This document shows positions 49,401-61,190 of a stretch of 64,000 nt of DNA, piece after piece. Under the pieces are notes generated by a model. The model searched no databases. It was not told the origin of the DNA and saw only the letters and a program-made list of their open reading frames with translations. Source of the DNA: Paraphysomonas bandaiensis (taxonomy: Eukaryota; Chrysophyceae); contig CBFFRP010000319.1 in the NCBI GenBank assembly GCA_965644295.1, positions 1 through 64,000 on the forward strand, read 5' to 3'. The translations under genes and the position numbers were made by a program. Positions within the stretch are counted from its first letter, which is position 1. Every line of letters begins with the position of its first letter.

Positions 49401-50097
49401 AACATGAAGCAGTCCTTTCAAATTACCTAATCTCACAAATGCAGACAAAGCTGCATTGTAAATGGATATGACTACTTTACCATCTGCATCTCCGATCTGT
49501 GCACCGTTGTGTGCACTGACAAGAGAATGTGCATCGTTGAGAAGGACATAAACTTTTTCCACAGCAACATCCTTGTCATCCAAATTACTTACAACTCGTA
49601 TCAGCGTAACAAAAGTTACTACATTAGGTAGGTTTTTCCCTCCATGTATCATGTCTTTGTACATGTCAAATGCAAGGTTGAAATTGCCATTCCGTCCAAC
49701 GACATCAAGAAGTGCAGTTAGAGTGAACACGTCAGGCTCGTAACCGTCAGATACCATACAATCATAAGCTTTAAGTGCTATACAGTGATCATTGTTTCGT
49801 TGGCACATTGTGATAATCGTGTTGTATGCATATTTCGGTTGTATATGCGGCTGTCGTGATACACCTAATGAACTATCACCTGTACACATTGAGAGGCCAT
49901 CACATATAATACAATAAACTACCTTTCTCTTTAACAAGTATCATCCATTGAACATATTCAAATGCTTTTGTTGGATTAAAATGTTTGCTACCATTCTTCA
50001 TCCACTTAAATATGGGCCGCAAGAAGTCTCTTGTATCAGCTTTACTATTTCTAAGTATATCCACCACCCCAGATGATAGGGAGTCCTTGTGCCACAT
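46433..50097 (-). CDS. PPR-repeat protein fused to a DEDDy 3'-5' exonuclease domain
   Basis: Three exons on the minus strand, 50097-49923, 49879-46778 and 46719-46433, with introns of 43 and 58 nt, give 1187 aa. The N-terminal half has pentatricopeptide-type repeats (AYNTIITMCQRN... then PDVFTLTALLDVVGRNGNF and VVTFVTLIRVV), which recognise RNA in organelles. The C-terminus is an RNase D/WRN-type exonuclease: ALDVEWRPF gives the first D and E, KLSGDVNRL the third acidic residue and YAALDAFVLIELY the Tyr and last Asp. The second intron falls inside the exonuclease domain just before the third motif. All catalytic residues are present, so activity is expected, probably on organellar RNA. No clear transit peptide is visible. 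Confidence 0.85.
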
Positions 50098-50818
50098 CTC
50101 TTCTTCACCATATAGTGAATAAGATTAAATAATAGTCTGAAGATTGTGTGTGTGTTATATGAGAGATATCTATGCTATGAGGAATGTGTGTGTGTTGTTA
50201 TAGTGATCTATATACATATATATGTATACTGCTGCTGCTGCTGCTGTATATGTATGGGGTATGAGGTATGCTGGTATACCGGTATACGCTTCCTGGTGTT
50301 CCTACCCACAAGAAAAATATGTAGAATGCACTGTATATTCTACATCGTATTCTACTATACAGATATTACGATATACCACAGACCACTGTAGGAGTTCCTA
50401 CATCTATCCGTATGTCGTATATATCAATATATGCACTCTTATTTTCAGTTTATTGGTTGTACTGATGTTGAAGAAGATATGAGTGGAATTAGGTAGGAGT
50501 TTTTCATACCATGAATATGGTAAAAATGACCGAAATTTGATGATCTTTTTGCCATTTTTCAGTAAGAATTAAGTAGCATCTTGAGTGGCCATTATATTTG
50601 AATGGATATTCGTTGATGAGAAATTAGATACTCTATCTACCAGTATATTATCAGATCATCTCGGGGGTCGACTTATTGTATATAATTCTCAATTCAACGG
50701 AAATATATACATTAAGTAAGTTATTTTAGAACATTTGTATTATTCAAGTGTTTGTTGTTTTATTTCATTGTATTATATATAGATGCGTATTTGTTTAAAC
50801 AATCGATAGCAAGAAATA
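50098..50818. other. divergent promoter region
   Basis: 721 bp between head-to-head starts of the PPR-exonuclease gene and the unrecognised 617-aa gene. Short GCTGCT (50232-50245) and TATATA runs are present. No gene. Confidence 0.5.
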
Positions 50819-52916
50819 ATGTGCAGTGAAGAAACAGATATTCTGTTCTATGAGAGAAGATTCTTTGATGTCTTCAATAAATATGCTGCTGATCATCCAT
50901 CAATGACAGTAGATCCAAAACAAAATTTATTGAGCTTATGTCTTGAACATCTTATTCCTTTTGCTCTATGGGCAAGAAAGGATGAAGATACCAGCACTTC
51001 TATTCATCGTACGTTAATGGGAAATGCTGATTTGCGTCCTGAAGTACGGAATGGACTGGCTCTTATAGTGATATACGTGTTTTCAGCTGCTAAGAAATAT
51101 CTTGCTGGTGGTAACACCGATATGTTTGCTATACTTCTCGATTCCGAGAACGGTCTTGGTATTGTAAATAAGACTTCACTGAAAATATATAATGACCCTT
51201 ATAGCTACTTTGAATTTATCAAGGTAAATATAAATTTTCTCAATATTTATCTAAACTAGTGTGTTTAAGAGCTGCATATCGGGTCTTATTTATGCAAAGG
51301 CCATTCCTGAAAATGAGAGACAGAACCGGGTATGGTACTGCTTATTGTGCTACTTGCGCATTTACTGAATGATAATGTAATCATAGCCAAAAAAAGCACG
51401 GCAACTTATCCAAAGCACAGGGGAGGTGGAACACTATAGCACTCTGTCCAACCAGCTGATCAATCTTCTGCGTGCTGGTAGACACGACACAGCACGTGTT
51501 CTGGTCAAACAAGTCCTCCTTCTTTGGCAAAGAAACAAAAATGTATGTCGTGTTCTCGTCGTTTATTTTCTTGCATTTTTATAACAATTGATGTAAATAT
51601 TCCCGTACTATTATATTTCATCCTTGCTATTGTAGAGCGTTCGAGACACCAGGTTCAAATTTGCTGTTGCATTCATGAATGCAGCTATGTGCCACCTTAC
51701 GAAGTCAGCTTCTTCACAAGACTTGTTAGGTTATGACACAATATTCGATGACGAAGAAAATGGGGATGTTGCAATGATGGACCTGTTATCTGCGTCAGTC
51801 GACTTCGCACCATCCGCATGTAAGAGCCACTCCCTTGAAGGGGGATTCCTTTCCGAGCAGCCAAGTAAAATTCCTCGTACGGATTCTCAATCTTATGCTG
51901 CAACTGGCGCGTACCCTCCACCGGCATCAGTAGCCACTACTGTAGATGCGTACTCTTCGCGTGACTTTTCTTCCGGGGCGGCCTCAAGTGTACCGGTCGC
52001 CCAGCCAATGGTGTATGTGAATGATGGTATGTCACATCCAGCACTGCAAATCATGCGCTTTGAGAGGAGCAGTGCAATTTCGTGGAATATATCTGTCACC
52101 AAGGTGTATAATGCTTCGAGTCTTTTGGATTCTAATCCTCGTAGCTCCGTATATTTAGTGGACGAGCAGATGCTGCCGGTAGAGGAATGGCAGGGTCGCC
52201 GAATCACTTGCAGGACATCTAATTGTAAAGTAGCACTGACTACGGAACTAGAGGCGAGAAACTGCTTGATCACTCGGTGGTCATCGGACGAACATGACCA
52301 GCTTCTACACTTGATAGCTGACTGGGGAAATGCTGTTAATAGATCCATGGCAACATCATCAGATGTATCAGCTACCTCTCTGATATCCGTTTGGAGCTCT
52401 GGGGTATTACCTATTCAATCTCGTCTCCACTCATCGGGCATATTAGCTTATGAAGTAACACCAATGGAAGGATTGGTAGTGCGGGCATGCCCTGAACTGG
52501 GGTTGGTCGAGGACGTATGGCGATTTATGTACTCCGATGATTTCGTGCCGCCCCAAACTTCTCACGTGCCCACTTGCGGTGATTTTCTCTCGGCTCTGTT
52601 TCCTCAGATAAGTGCCGCCGTGCAGCGTGTCTTATCCTGTGGCGTAAGCGCAGACGTCACAGTGAAGTACGCTTCTCACCCGGCTTCCAGCGAGGATGAA
52701 GTGTCGAAGCGCAATACGGCACCTACTATGCTGAGTGCAGCCGCGTATCAGACCGTGGGTTCATTGTTGACGCCTGCTAGCGATATCATTGCCAGGTACT
52801 GTTGCGAAACTATTGAAATTGGTGTTGTAATGTTTTTGATCAGGTACGACTGTCATAGATATGTTTTCCACGATGTTGTACTAGTACCCATTGCGCCTCC
52901 GGCAAAATATATATAG
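50819..52916 (+). CDS. unrecognised 617-aa protein, helical N-terminal half
   Basis: Exons 50819-51223, 51270-51329, 51387-51542, 51636-52795 and 52844-52916 join in frame with GT-AG introns of 46-93 nt. The consistent splicing supports a real gene. Residues 1-240 look like stacked alpha-helices (for example NLLSLCLEHLIPFALWAR and LINLLRAGRHDTARVLVKQV), as in scaffold or HEAT/TPR-like proteins. Residues 250-340 are Ser/Ala/Pro-rich and probably disordered. The rest is a mixed alpha/beta domain with VYLVDEQMLPVEEW and CPELGLVEDVWRFMYSDDF. I weighed a hyccin (FAM126) relation but found no convincing motif. Function unknown. Confidence 0.7.
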
Positions 52917-54003
52917 TTTGAATTTATGAACTGAGCTGAGTGGAGCAAACTTGTCGCTGTCACTTTGTACGCATCTGTCAACATGACGTCAGTTTTTTAT
53001 TGTGTTGTGAGCATTTCTTCTGGATATGCAATTTCTGATTTTAATGCTCACTCGGCATCCGCCTGAATATGGCTGAAAGAATAGTGTACTCTATTATACG
53101 CTGCAAGACTTGCATCGTATTCTTCCCTATACACTACTGAATTCCTCATAGAACATCATTTCAATAGTATTATTAATTTCAATATTATTTCCGTAGCATT
53201 TTAGGTGTAGTACTCTTGATTTCTATCGATGGTATTCCTTTAAAACATCTAACTGCTAATGAGTAAAGTTGCACAAATAGCTAATAATTATCACTTATAA
53301 TTGTCAATTTTATGCTGTGCAGTTGTCTTTTGAAAAGTGCAAGGAAAGCTAACATACTACTACTGAGCAGGGATGCGTAACAATTAATTGAATTGCAATT
53401 AATTGGTAACTATATAGTATAAGGATATAATATTTGAATTAGAAGTTGGAAAAAATTAAGGACATTATTGCCCTGAATGGTCATCACCCTTATGGCTATT
53501 ATGATTGCTATTAAAATGGTGGGAACGTTGGCCTCGCATTGTAAACTTATTTACACATATTTAAATGGTGCTGTTTATGTGTGCGGTCGATTACATTTCT
53601 TTTCTCCTGACCTTGAGCTACAAGAGTAAGTTCAGCGCGATCCAAATATAGTAAATGTAGTAAATAGTTATGTTTATCTGTAAAACTGGTGTCGTGACTA
53701 GAAACAAGTAGCATTTTTTAAATTGGCAAAGATTACACAACAGAACTGAGAGGCGTTCTGTCCGAACTTTTGTAATAAAAATGGTGATAACACCACCGAT
53801 GCAAAGTGAATGCTATGAATGCTGGTAATGTAAAAAGCTTGGTGCTATCTGCCAAACTAATGAAAAAAGGATATCTGCCGAATTCAAAATAATAATCATC
53901 AAGGACAGAAGCCTCCCTAGGGGTTTTTGGATGGTAAAAAAGCTCGCCTTCTCCTCTTGTCGCTTTTAATCTCGAGTTTGCGTCAGAGTGTGCAGCTATA
54001 AAC
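52917..54003. other. spacer with one hAT-type terminus
   Basis: No gene. It includes the MITE-like end at 53368-53410 and otherwise AT-rich sequence. Confidence 0.45.
53368..53410 (+). repeat. single terminus of the hAT-type MITE family
   Basis: CAGGGATGCGTAACAATTAA matches the terminal repeat of the intact element at 19826-19942 and is followed by an internal ATTGCAATTAATTGG. No matching inverted partner is evident downstream, so this is a solo or decayed end. Confidence 0.6.
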
Positions 54004-54025
54004 CATCGGTGGGACTCTCGCTGAG

Positions 54026-54371
54026 TACCTATAGGTACGTACCTATAGGTATACCTATAGGTACTTTTATAATTAAAATCGAAGGTACCTATTAGGTACC
54101 TCTGTCTACCTATAGGTACATTTTTGAGCAATAGGTGGTACCTAAAGGTTTTCGAATAGGTACCACCTATAGCTACCCAGTATACCTATAGGTACCCCCT
54201 AATACACGTACCTATTCGTCTCCCTATAGGTGGTACCTATGACCTCTAGATTTCCTACTGATAGGTATCCCTATTTATATTAAAATGTACCTATAGGTAC
54301 TGCCTACATGTATCAATACTACCTATAGGTACTACCTAAAAATATAATACCAATACTACCTATAGGTACTA
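54026..54371. repeat. left subterminal array of TACCTATAGGTA palindromes
   Basis: I count eight exact 12-mers plus several variants (ACCTATTAGGT, CCCTATAGGTGG, TACCTAAAGG) in about 345 bp, some overlapping by two bases. Each unit is a self-complementary palindrome centred on CCTATAGG, so the array has no strand. Confidence 0.92.
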
Positions 54372-54857
54372 TAATTAGCAATAATAAACACAGTATAATA
54401 TATATATTGCAAAGTAGAAAAAGCAAGCAATGCAGATCTGTAATCATGAATGAGTAGACAAACTATGTATTCAATTAATATAGACGGCATTAACATAGTT
54501 CGAAGTAAAAATTAACGGCAATTAATTACTACTTAGAACCTACAAAATACATACCACGACAAATTTGAACCACATCGTAAGCTAGCTCCCAATCACCTGC
54601 TAAGAAGTAGAAGCATTGTGCACTTCAGAAGCCTTCACCGCCAATCTGAAGTTAACAGGGAAGTATCGTCATTGTTCAGACTGTCGTCGTCCTTCTTTGA
54701 ACCATACCCCAACGTTTGAACCATACTAACCTTTCATTCTTGAAAAAATTCAAATCACTGTCACTTATCACAAGCTCACGCCGGGAATCCCGAATAGGAT
54801 TCATACCGTCGGTCGCTCTGGAGCAAATTTCAGATGTCCATGCTTCTCGTGGAGGAC

Positions 54858-56177
54858 CTAAAAGCATTTGTTGAGCCGTTGACTCAACCATGATGCTAGT
54901 CTGGTCCATATAAAGGCCTCAGGATCTTCATTTTCATCGAAATCGTAGGCTCCAATCATGATGCATACTGCCTCAATGGCAGTCTGCATATATGACCCCT
55001 TGTTGTCCACTTGATACTTTCGTGGACTAATACCTTTTCAACAGAATTACATCAATTGGCACAATATAATAAATACTTACCATTTTCCAATACTTCGGCT
55101 AATTCCCGTCTAAATGATGCAGTCGCCCACAAAGGCTGTGTGGAGAACAGCTTGGCGTGACAACATCTAATCTTGGTCTTCAAATTACACGACAATTTGC
55201 GAATATACTTCTTGACATACCTGCAATGATATTAGAAAAAAGTAAATAATATGAGCAGTATATACTTGCACGCCGAAAATGCAGACACCACCTCACTTGC
55301 TAACAATTTTTCATCAGCTTGCAAAGCACCTTCTTTATAAGCGAGAGATAATGCCTACTAGTGTGTTATTCACAATAATAATATAATAGTAGCAGATGAC
55401 TGGGCACTGTAAAATGCGATGCGGCACGATATATATATTATGCTGTACTGTATGATATGATATATATATAACGTAATGATACAATAATGAATGGTATAAA
55501 ATATATATATGTTATACGATATATATCATACGATATCATAATATTTGATATGGTTGTTCAAAAAACACAAGAGGTATCTAATACAATGATAGATATGAAA
55601 TGTATAATATAACGGTGTACGATATGTTAATACATGATAAAAGGAGGATGGTATTTGATGATGTGAGGGTATACAATATATGATGATATGTGATGCTATA
55701 TGATTCAAGATATGTGGCAGAGAAAACAACATGAATAACCTTGTTATGAGGAGCTTGAGTTGCAACCCCCTCCTTTGAAATCACCACCAAAATCAGCTGA
55801 ATCAGTAGGTCGAAGTGCTCTTCCACTGAAACCACATCTCCTGTGTCCAGTTTAACAAAGAGACGTTCATACATCATCTCTTTGTGATAAGCACGGAATC
55901 CTGGAAGAGTGGAGAGTTTTTCGGCGCTCTGGCGTCCAATGCACAGCTCATTCGTTGTGAGAACCGTCGCCAATATCCTGGACTGGACTTTCTTATGCCT
56001 GAAAGTCGTGTACACTGTCGAGTTGGACGAAGAGTTACATGGAGGCATCCTGGCTTCTCGAGGTGAAGCATCTGACTGTTCGGCGGCGAAGTTGTCGTCC
56101 ACGATGGATTGCTGTTGACAAGGCCTTTTCTGTGCCCTCGCAGACACAGCAGATGCAGTTCGTTTTCGCAGGGGCAT
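54858..56177 (-). CDS. transposon-encoded second protein, 280 aa, unknown
   Basis: Four exons on the minus strand, 56177-55740, 55354-55266, 55220-55081 and 55033-54858, keep frame across GT-AG introns of 385, 45 and 47 nt. The N-terminus is basic with a KRTASAVSARAQKRP stretch that could be a nuclear signal. The middle has helices around YHKEMMYERLFVKLDTGDVV and ASEVVSAFSACKYVKKYIRK. The C-terminus ends IWTRLASWLSQRLNKCF. I recognise no family. Position opposite the transposase, across a 273-bp shared promoter and next to the palindrome array, suggests it binds the array, as TNPA does in CACTA elements. That role is inference. Intron 1 is unusually long because it holds AT-rich ATATGATATC-type repeats. 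Confidence 0.68.
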
Positions 56178-56450
56178 CTCAGAGTAAATTGTGGCATTAA
56201 GTCACCATGAATTCACATGTTTGAAATTCAAATATTCGCATACTCTCTGAATATATTCACATACTCACACTTCGCCTCTTTGCTTCTTTCTTTCATATAT
56301 GTAGTTATGTGATGCACTTCTTCGAAGTCAACTTCGAGAGAAGTCCAGGAAGTGTGTGCTATAATCGTGCACTCGTTTTTATATACAACACTGTAGTATA
56401 CTGCTGTACCGTATAACAGATTGCAGTAGATACGATCGTAGCAGTATATT
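56178..56450. promoter_or_regulatory. shared bidirectional promoter of the transposon genes
   Basis: 273 bp separate the two divergent start codons. The sequence contains an inverted pair CTTCTTCGAAGTCAACTTCGAGAGAAG near 56320-56350 split by a few bases and TATATA near 56380. Core elements are not defined. Confidence 0.5.
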
Positions 56451-59400
56451 ATGGACAGCTTGTGGAAATGCGCAATATGTCAGGGAATATTCAGTTCAAG
56501 TCAGAGTCTGGGGAACCATGGAAGATACTGCTCGCCACTGTCTTCAGAATCAGAGATTTGTACATCAGAGCAGTATTCTAAGAAACGAAAAGCTGCATAT
56601 GGACCTCAGGCTTACACTATTCATGATGATTACAATCAAGATGACAGTGGAATTGATGAGTACAGTGACTGTGAGGACTCATCAATTCCTATGTACATGT
56701 GGCAACATCAGAGACTGGAGGAAGCAAGCCCAACTGGAAATACAGAGTTTCCAATCTGTCATCCAGATTATGACGCGGAAGACAAACCACTCTCCACGTA
56801 TAAGAAGCTCCAGGAAGTGTTTTACGACAAGTCTTATGGCGTGGATGCATTGGGAGCTATGAATCTTGAAAGCTTTACTGAAGCTGTCAGCACTTCGAGT
56901 AATCATAACATGTCAGATATTTTGCTTCTCAAGTTGTATGCATTTGGAAGAAAGTGCAAGTTAAGCCGATCTACAGGAGATGCACTTCTGGAATTGATTC
57001 GCTTATTCAAACCTTGTGAAGAACTTCCAAAATCATGGAAGACAGTTGTGTCGAATTTCAAAAAGAGAACACAACATTACAGATATGTTGAAAAGTCTAT
57101 AGGTTGGCCATCTTCGTGGGAAATGGAATCTTGGAAAATTTCTGGACAGAAACCTGACGAAATCATTGTTCGAGCACGAGACCCATTGGAAATGCTAAGT
57201 TATCTGGCCGTCGACCCGACAATTCAGTTCTCGTGGAAAGAGCACGTTCATTATGATACATTTTCCATGACAGATATTAATACTGGTGAGAACTATGTTG
57301 GTGATCTCATGTCATCATCCTGGGCGAAGAACACGGAGCGAGTTATACGCCAAGAAAAAAATCGTGAAGGCAAATTAATGCCATGTCTACTGTATCATGA
57401 CGGGGTTGCTATGGGGCATGGTGCCAACATCAAGTCTGTGCCAGTCCTGGGGACATGCGGCAATTTCAGCGATGAGTTAATTCGGAAAAATATTGCAAAG
57501 TTTTGCTTAGGTTTTATTCCTGACATCACAAGCACGATAAGTGTCGAAGCTCTGATTTCTCATTTGATGGAACGTGGAATGAGCCGAACCGCAGCAGGGA
57601 AGGAAGTCAGGTGGTTTAACTTGCACTTGGAAAAAGAATTCTGGAGTATGGTTACGGCTCCTCTCAAAGCTGCTTCTTCTAGAGGTGCAGAGATGTATGT
57701 GTTAGGAAAGGGTTTAATTACCGTTTATACCTTTCATCCTTTTAGCATTGGAGATGACCCGGCCATCCATCGACAGTTTGGCTTATACGAAGGAAATTCC
57801 CGCTTTGCATGTGTTACATGTGAGTATCCTCTGAGGGCCGGTGTTTTTTATAACCCAGACCTTCATCCGAGGAGAGATGGCAATGCCATTGCTGAACAGT
57901 GCCGAAATGTGAATAGTGGTCAGCTATCAGACAAAGAAGAGAAGTATGTTCGTAAGTTACTTGATAATAGATGCATCATGCCGTTTGTAAACGCCTTCCA
58001 TCATGCGTTTATGGGCTACAACAACCATTGCTTCAATAATCCTCAAGACTTATTTCACCTGTTTTGTGCTGGTATTGCAAAAAGTCTTGTTTTATGGATT
58101 CTTAGCGTTGTTGACAGTATTAGCACAACAGTAGACCGAACATTTCGAAATATTAAGGGCGTGTTGGATGCCAGACTTAAGTTGATGCCTCAGGTTCCTG
58201 ATATGCCACACGTGAATTGGACAGTCTTCAAGAAAGGCTTGATGCACATTATGAGCAATAAAAGTAAAAAGGAAAAGGGTCACTCGACTGGTTCCGGAGG
58301 TGGATATAGATCAAGTGAATTCATCACGGCACTATTGCAACTTCTGTTTGCGGTATGTTTTTCTAAATTGTATTCTCTATATTATGTGCTTGACATCACC
58401 TTTTTACATTAGATTGGCACGGATGGTCAAGTGCTACCGACAGATACCAACTACAGTTATTGCAGCAAAAATTCACGGCACCTGCGTTTAGGCAATGTAA
58501 CAAAGAAAGTGTTACAAGCAATTAAAGCCGTGCTGAACGTCTATTTTGAGTGCAAGAAAAGCTGTTTTACTGATGGTGACATCCTGAATGTGGACCGTAT
58601 GTGCCACGATATGGTTGCTAAGGTTTTACTGGTATGGGATTTGAAACAAACACTTCTTGGTAACCAGCCATCAAGTCCATTAATGCGCAAACTCCATTCT
58701 GTAATGCATCTTTCACTTAATATTTCCATGTTTGGGGCATTATCAAAGTCTGATGCGGGTACTTGGGAATCAAGCAATCGCTATTTTACAACCGAAAACT
58801 GGCGACGCACAAGCAGGAGGTATACTTCTTCTAATGTGGAGATGCTAACATTAGCAATATGCCAAGATCATTGTCGAGTACTTGAGTTTATAGCCGCGTG
58901 CCACACACACGACACTGAATACATAAACTCTCTGAAGCCAGAAATTCCACCGGAGGTCGTTCTAGTTTACCCCATGAGAAATGTCAAACATGTGCGGTTA
59001 TGTGTTGATGCTAACCACTCCTTGTTTATTTGTGAAGAAGAAGGAATAGAATTGGAAGAATTTATTGGACACAAGGAATTATCTAGTAACTCCCTTACTG
59101 ATTTTTGTAAACAAGCTCTTGGTGATAAGAACTGGAACTGTTTACAACGTGGTGACATCTCGTTGAAGTTAATACAGGCCCTCACCTACAATGCCAACAA
59201 AGAGAGTGGCATTGGTAAAGGATTTCATCATGCCATGAAAGGGGCAGAGAGTCGAAAACCACGCTTTGATTTCATATGCATCCAAATGGAAAGTGGAGAC
59301 ATACAAGTTGCTCAAATAGTATCGATGCTTCAGTTGTCAGCGGCCAACAACACTAAATATCTCTATATTGTTCAATACATGGAAAAATGTACGACCACTA

Positions 59401-59828
59401 TTCTTGACCCGTTTTCAAAATATAAGTGGGAGGTACTGCGCTACAACAGGCGACGACAACCTCAGTTTTTTCAGGATATTATTAATTTTGAAAGTATTAT
59501 TGACACAGCTTTTATAATACCAGATTCTTCTTGCGATGTCGTCGTGGGTAAGCCTCAAATTTCAGATCGTTTTTGGTTTATTCCGAGGAAGTTTTTTGAT
59601 CGTTGTGGGTGGGATGATTTGGATTTTATTAACTGTCATCATATAGAGGGAATGCAACAATATATCAGACAAAATAGCTCCGGTGCAATTGTTCTTGAAC
59701 GTAATGTGCATGGCCACGACAGTCATAACGCAAACAATGAGAGTGGCAGTAGTGACCACTCATCAGAATGTGATAGCAATCCCAGTACTGTTTACAGCAC
59801 CGGTGACTCTTCTGACAATGACACATAA
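56451..59828 (+). CDS. Plavaka/CACTA-like transposase
   Basis: Exons 56451-58352 and 58413-59828, with a 60-nt intron, give 1105 aa. An N-terminal C2HC zinc finger (C7, C10, H23, C27) precedes an acidic region. The core has LLYHDGVAMGHG, a PVLGTCGNF strand-turn and FCLGFIPDI. Next come HPFSIGDDPAIHRQFG and a CVTCEYPL zinc-like pair, and then LFHLFCAGIAKSLVLWILS. This order (acidic Asp motif, gN motif, CxxC, D/L-FH...G...K) is what I associate with Plavaka/CACTA transposases. The C-terminal part has DRFWFIPRKFFDRCGWDDLDF and a Ser/Asn-rich tail. The frame is intact, consistent with recent activity. KDZ-type transposases are an alternative assignment. Confidence 0.75.
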
Positions 59829-59988
59829 TTAATGTTGCGCGCTTATTATTGATTATGATCATAGAATGCACAGCCATACTTGTTTAGTAATAATAATATA
59901 TAACAAAAAAAGATATATTATACTATTCACCGCTGTGTTGCCTATGTACATTGTGAAACTTAAAAAACATCTGATGGTTCAAAACTCA

Positions 59989-60275
59989 GGTACCTACAGG
60001 TCTTTCGTCTTATACCTATAGGCAACGAGTAGCACTACCTATAGATAGTACCTAATCCTTCGATACCTATAGGTGGGACTTGAGGTACCTATAGGTAGGT
60101 GCCTAACTCTTATCACCTATAGGCAGGGTAGCTAGGTATACCTATAGGTAGTGACAGCTAGGTACCTACCTATAGGTAGGGTCCTTAGGCATGCCTATAG
60201 GTGGGTACCTATTAGGTAGGTACCTATTAGGTACCTGCGATGGACCTATAGGTAGGTCGAGCGACCTATAGGTAC
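59989..60275. repeat. right subterminal array of CCTATAGG palindromes
   Basis: About ten CCTATAGG-centred units in 285 bp: three exact TACCTATAGGTA copies and variants such as ACCTATAGGCAG, GCCTATAGGTGG and TACCTATTAGGTA. It mirrors the left array, with more degeneracy. Confidence 0.9.
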
Positions 60276-60294
60276 TAAATTCGACCCACCGATG

Positions 60295-61190
60295 ACACTC
60301 AATGTAGCTCCTGATTTAAACAAACTAACATCTTTGGTCGAAAACCAGCGAGCGTGGTTGTGATCTTTAAGACGATAACGATGCTGATGAAGACAATGAC
60401 AATGATTCAGGTGATTGCCTCTAGTTTATTTGTTGTAGAAAAATTTATCAACTATACTTTCTACACTGAATTACTGATGGAGGTTTGGTGCAATTTTTTT
60501 GAATAGTGTTGTTGGTAGGCCGCCCATGACATATCGCATAATTGTTTATAGACAAAAAGTCAAGCAAGTCGGAAACATATTAGTGCTCGATTACTATGTT
60601 GTTAATTAATGGGCTCTACTACGCATGTCGATTACTACAGTAGGATTGAAATAATAAAATCATGAAAACCTATGAATGCACAGCAACCATTCCACAAGTT
60701 ACGGTAATATTAGCCGTGGATCAGATATGGAGAATGAATAGGCGTAGTAACATACACAACAATGCACAATATGGCAGTATCTACATGTCGCTAATTTACG
60801 TCAATCATTACCACTTGGCCCTTCTTTCCTTCATAATTCTCTCCCTTTCCTGTTTCCTACACTCCTTATAATTCTATGATAATAATAATTAATTATAAAT
60901 AATGTTTATATATTCACGTACATCATAATGCTCCTTACATATTTCATCAGCTGTTGCTGGATTCTTCATAGTACAGTTGAATGATATGTTTGATAAATAT
61001 TGACACTCTGTATGATACTGACTGACACTAGTAGATTTGTTATTGGAAGATTTTTCATTGTTTATTCTTTCTTCCATCCTGTAAGAGTCTTATGGTTATA
61101 AACAGAGCAGTGAGCTGTGTTGAGTTGAGAAGAGATATATATACAGTACATGTCAATCTCACTGCATAACAAAGCAAGACCAGGATCCAC
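60295..61190. other. spacer, no gene seen
   Basis: AT-rich. Short frames at 60662-60871 (+) and 60889-61077 (-) lack motifs. Confidence 0.4.

Larger units (their letters stand above)
54004..60294 (+). mobile_element. two-gene Plavaka/CACTA-like DNA transposon with palindromic subterminal arrays
   Basis: The ends share a perfect inverted CATCGGTGGG, then 8-10 variable bases and AGTACCTATAGGT, so I place the boundaries at 54004 and 60294 (6291 bp). A 2-bp AC flanks both sides. Just inside each end lies an array of the palindrome TACCTATAGGTA. Between the arrays are two divergently transcribed intron-bearing genes: the transposase (+) and a 280-aa protein of unknown function (-). Both frames are intact, so the copy may be autonomous and young. 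Subterminal repeat arrays plus two genes recall CACTA elements, where a second protein binds the repeats. The superfamily call rests on transposase motifs and is not certain. Confidence 0.75.

Noticed and set aside
50819-51542. Hyccin/FAM126 assignment for the unknown gene
   Set aside because: Only vague helical similarity. No conserved motif could be aligned by eye.
53733-54131. 132-codon minus-strand frame
   Set aside because: It runs across the transposon boundary and the palindrome array and has no motif.
54676-54909. 77-codon minus frame after the transposon accessory gene
   Set aside because: The accessory gene's correct frame stops at 54858. This frame overlaps it out of phase and looks like 3' flank.
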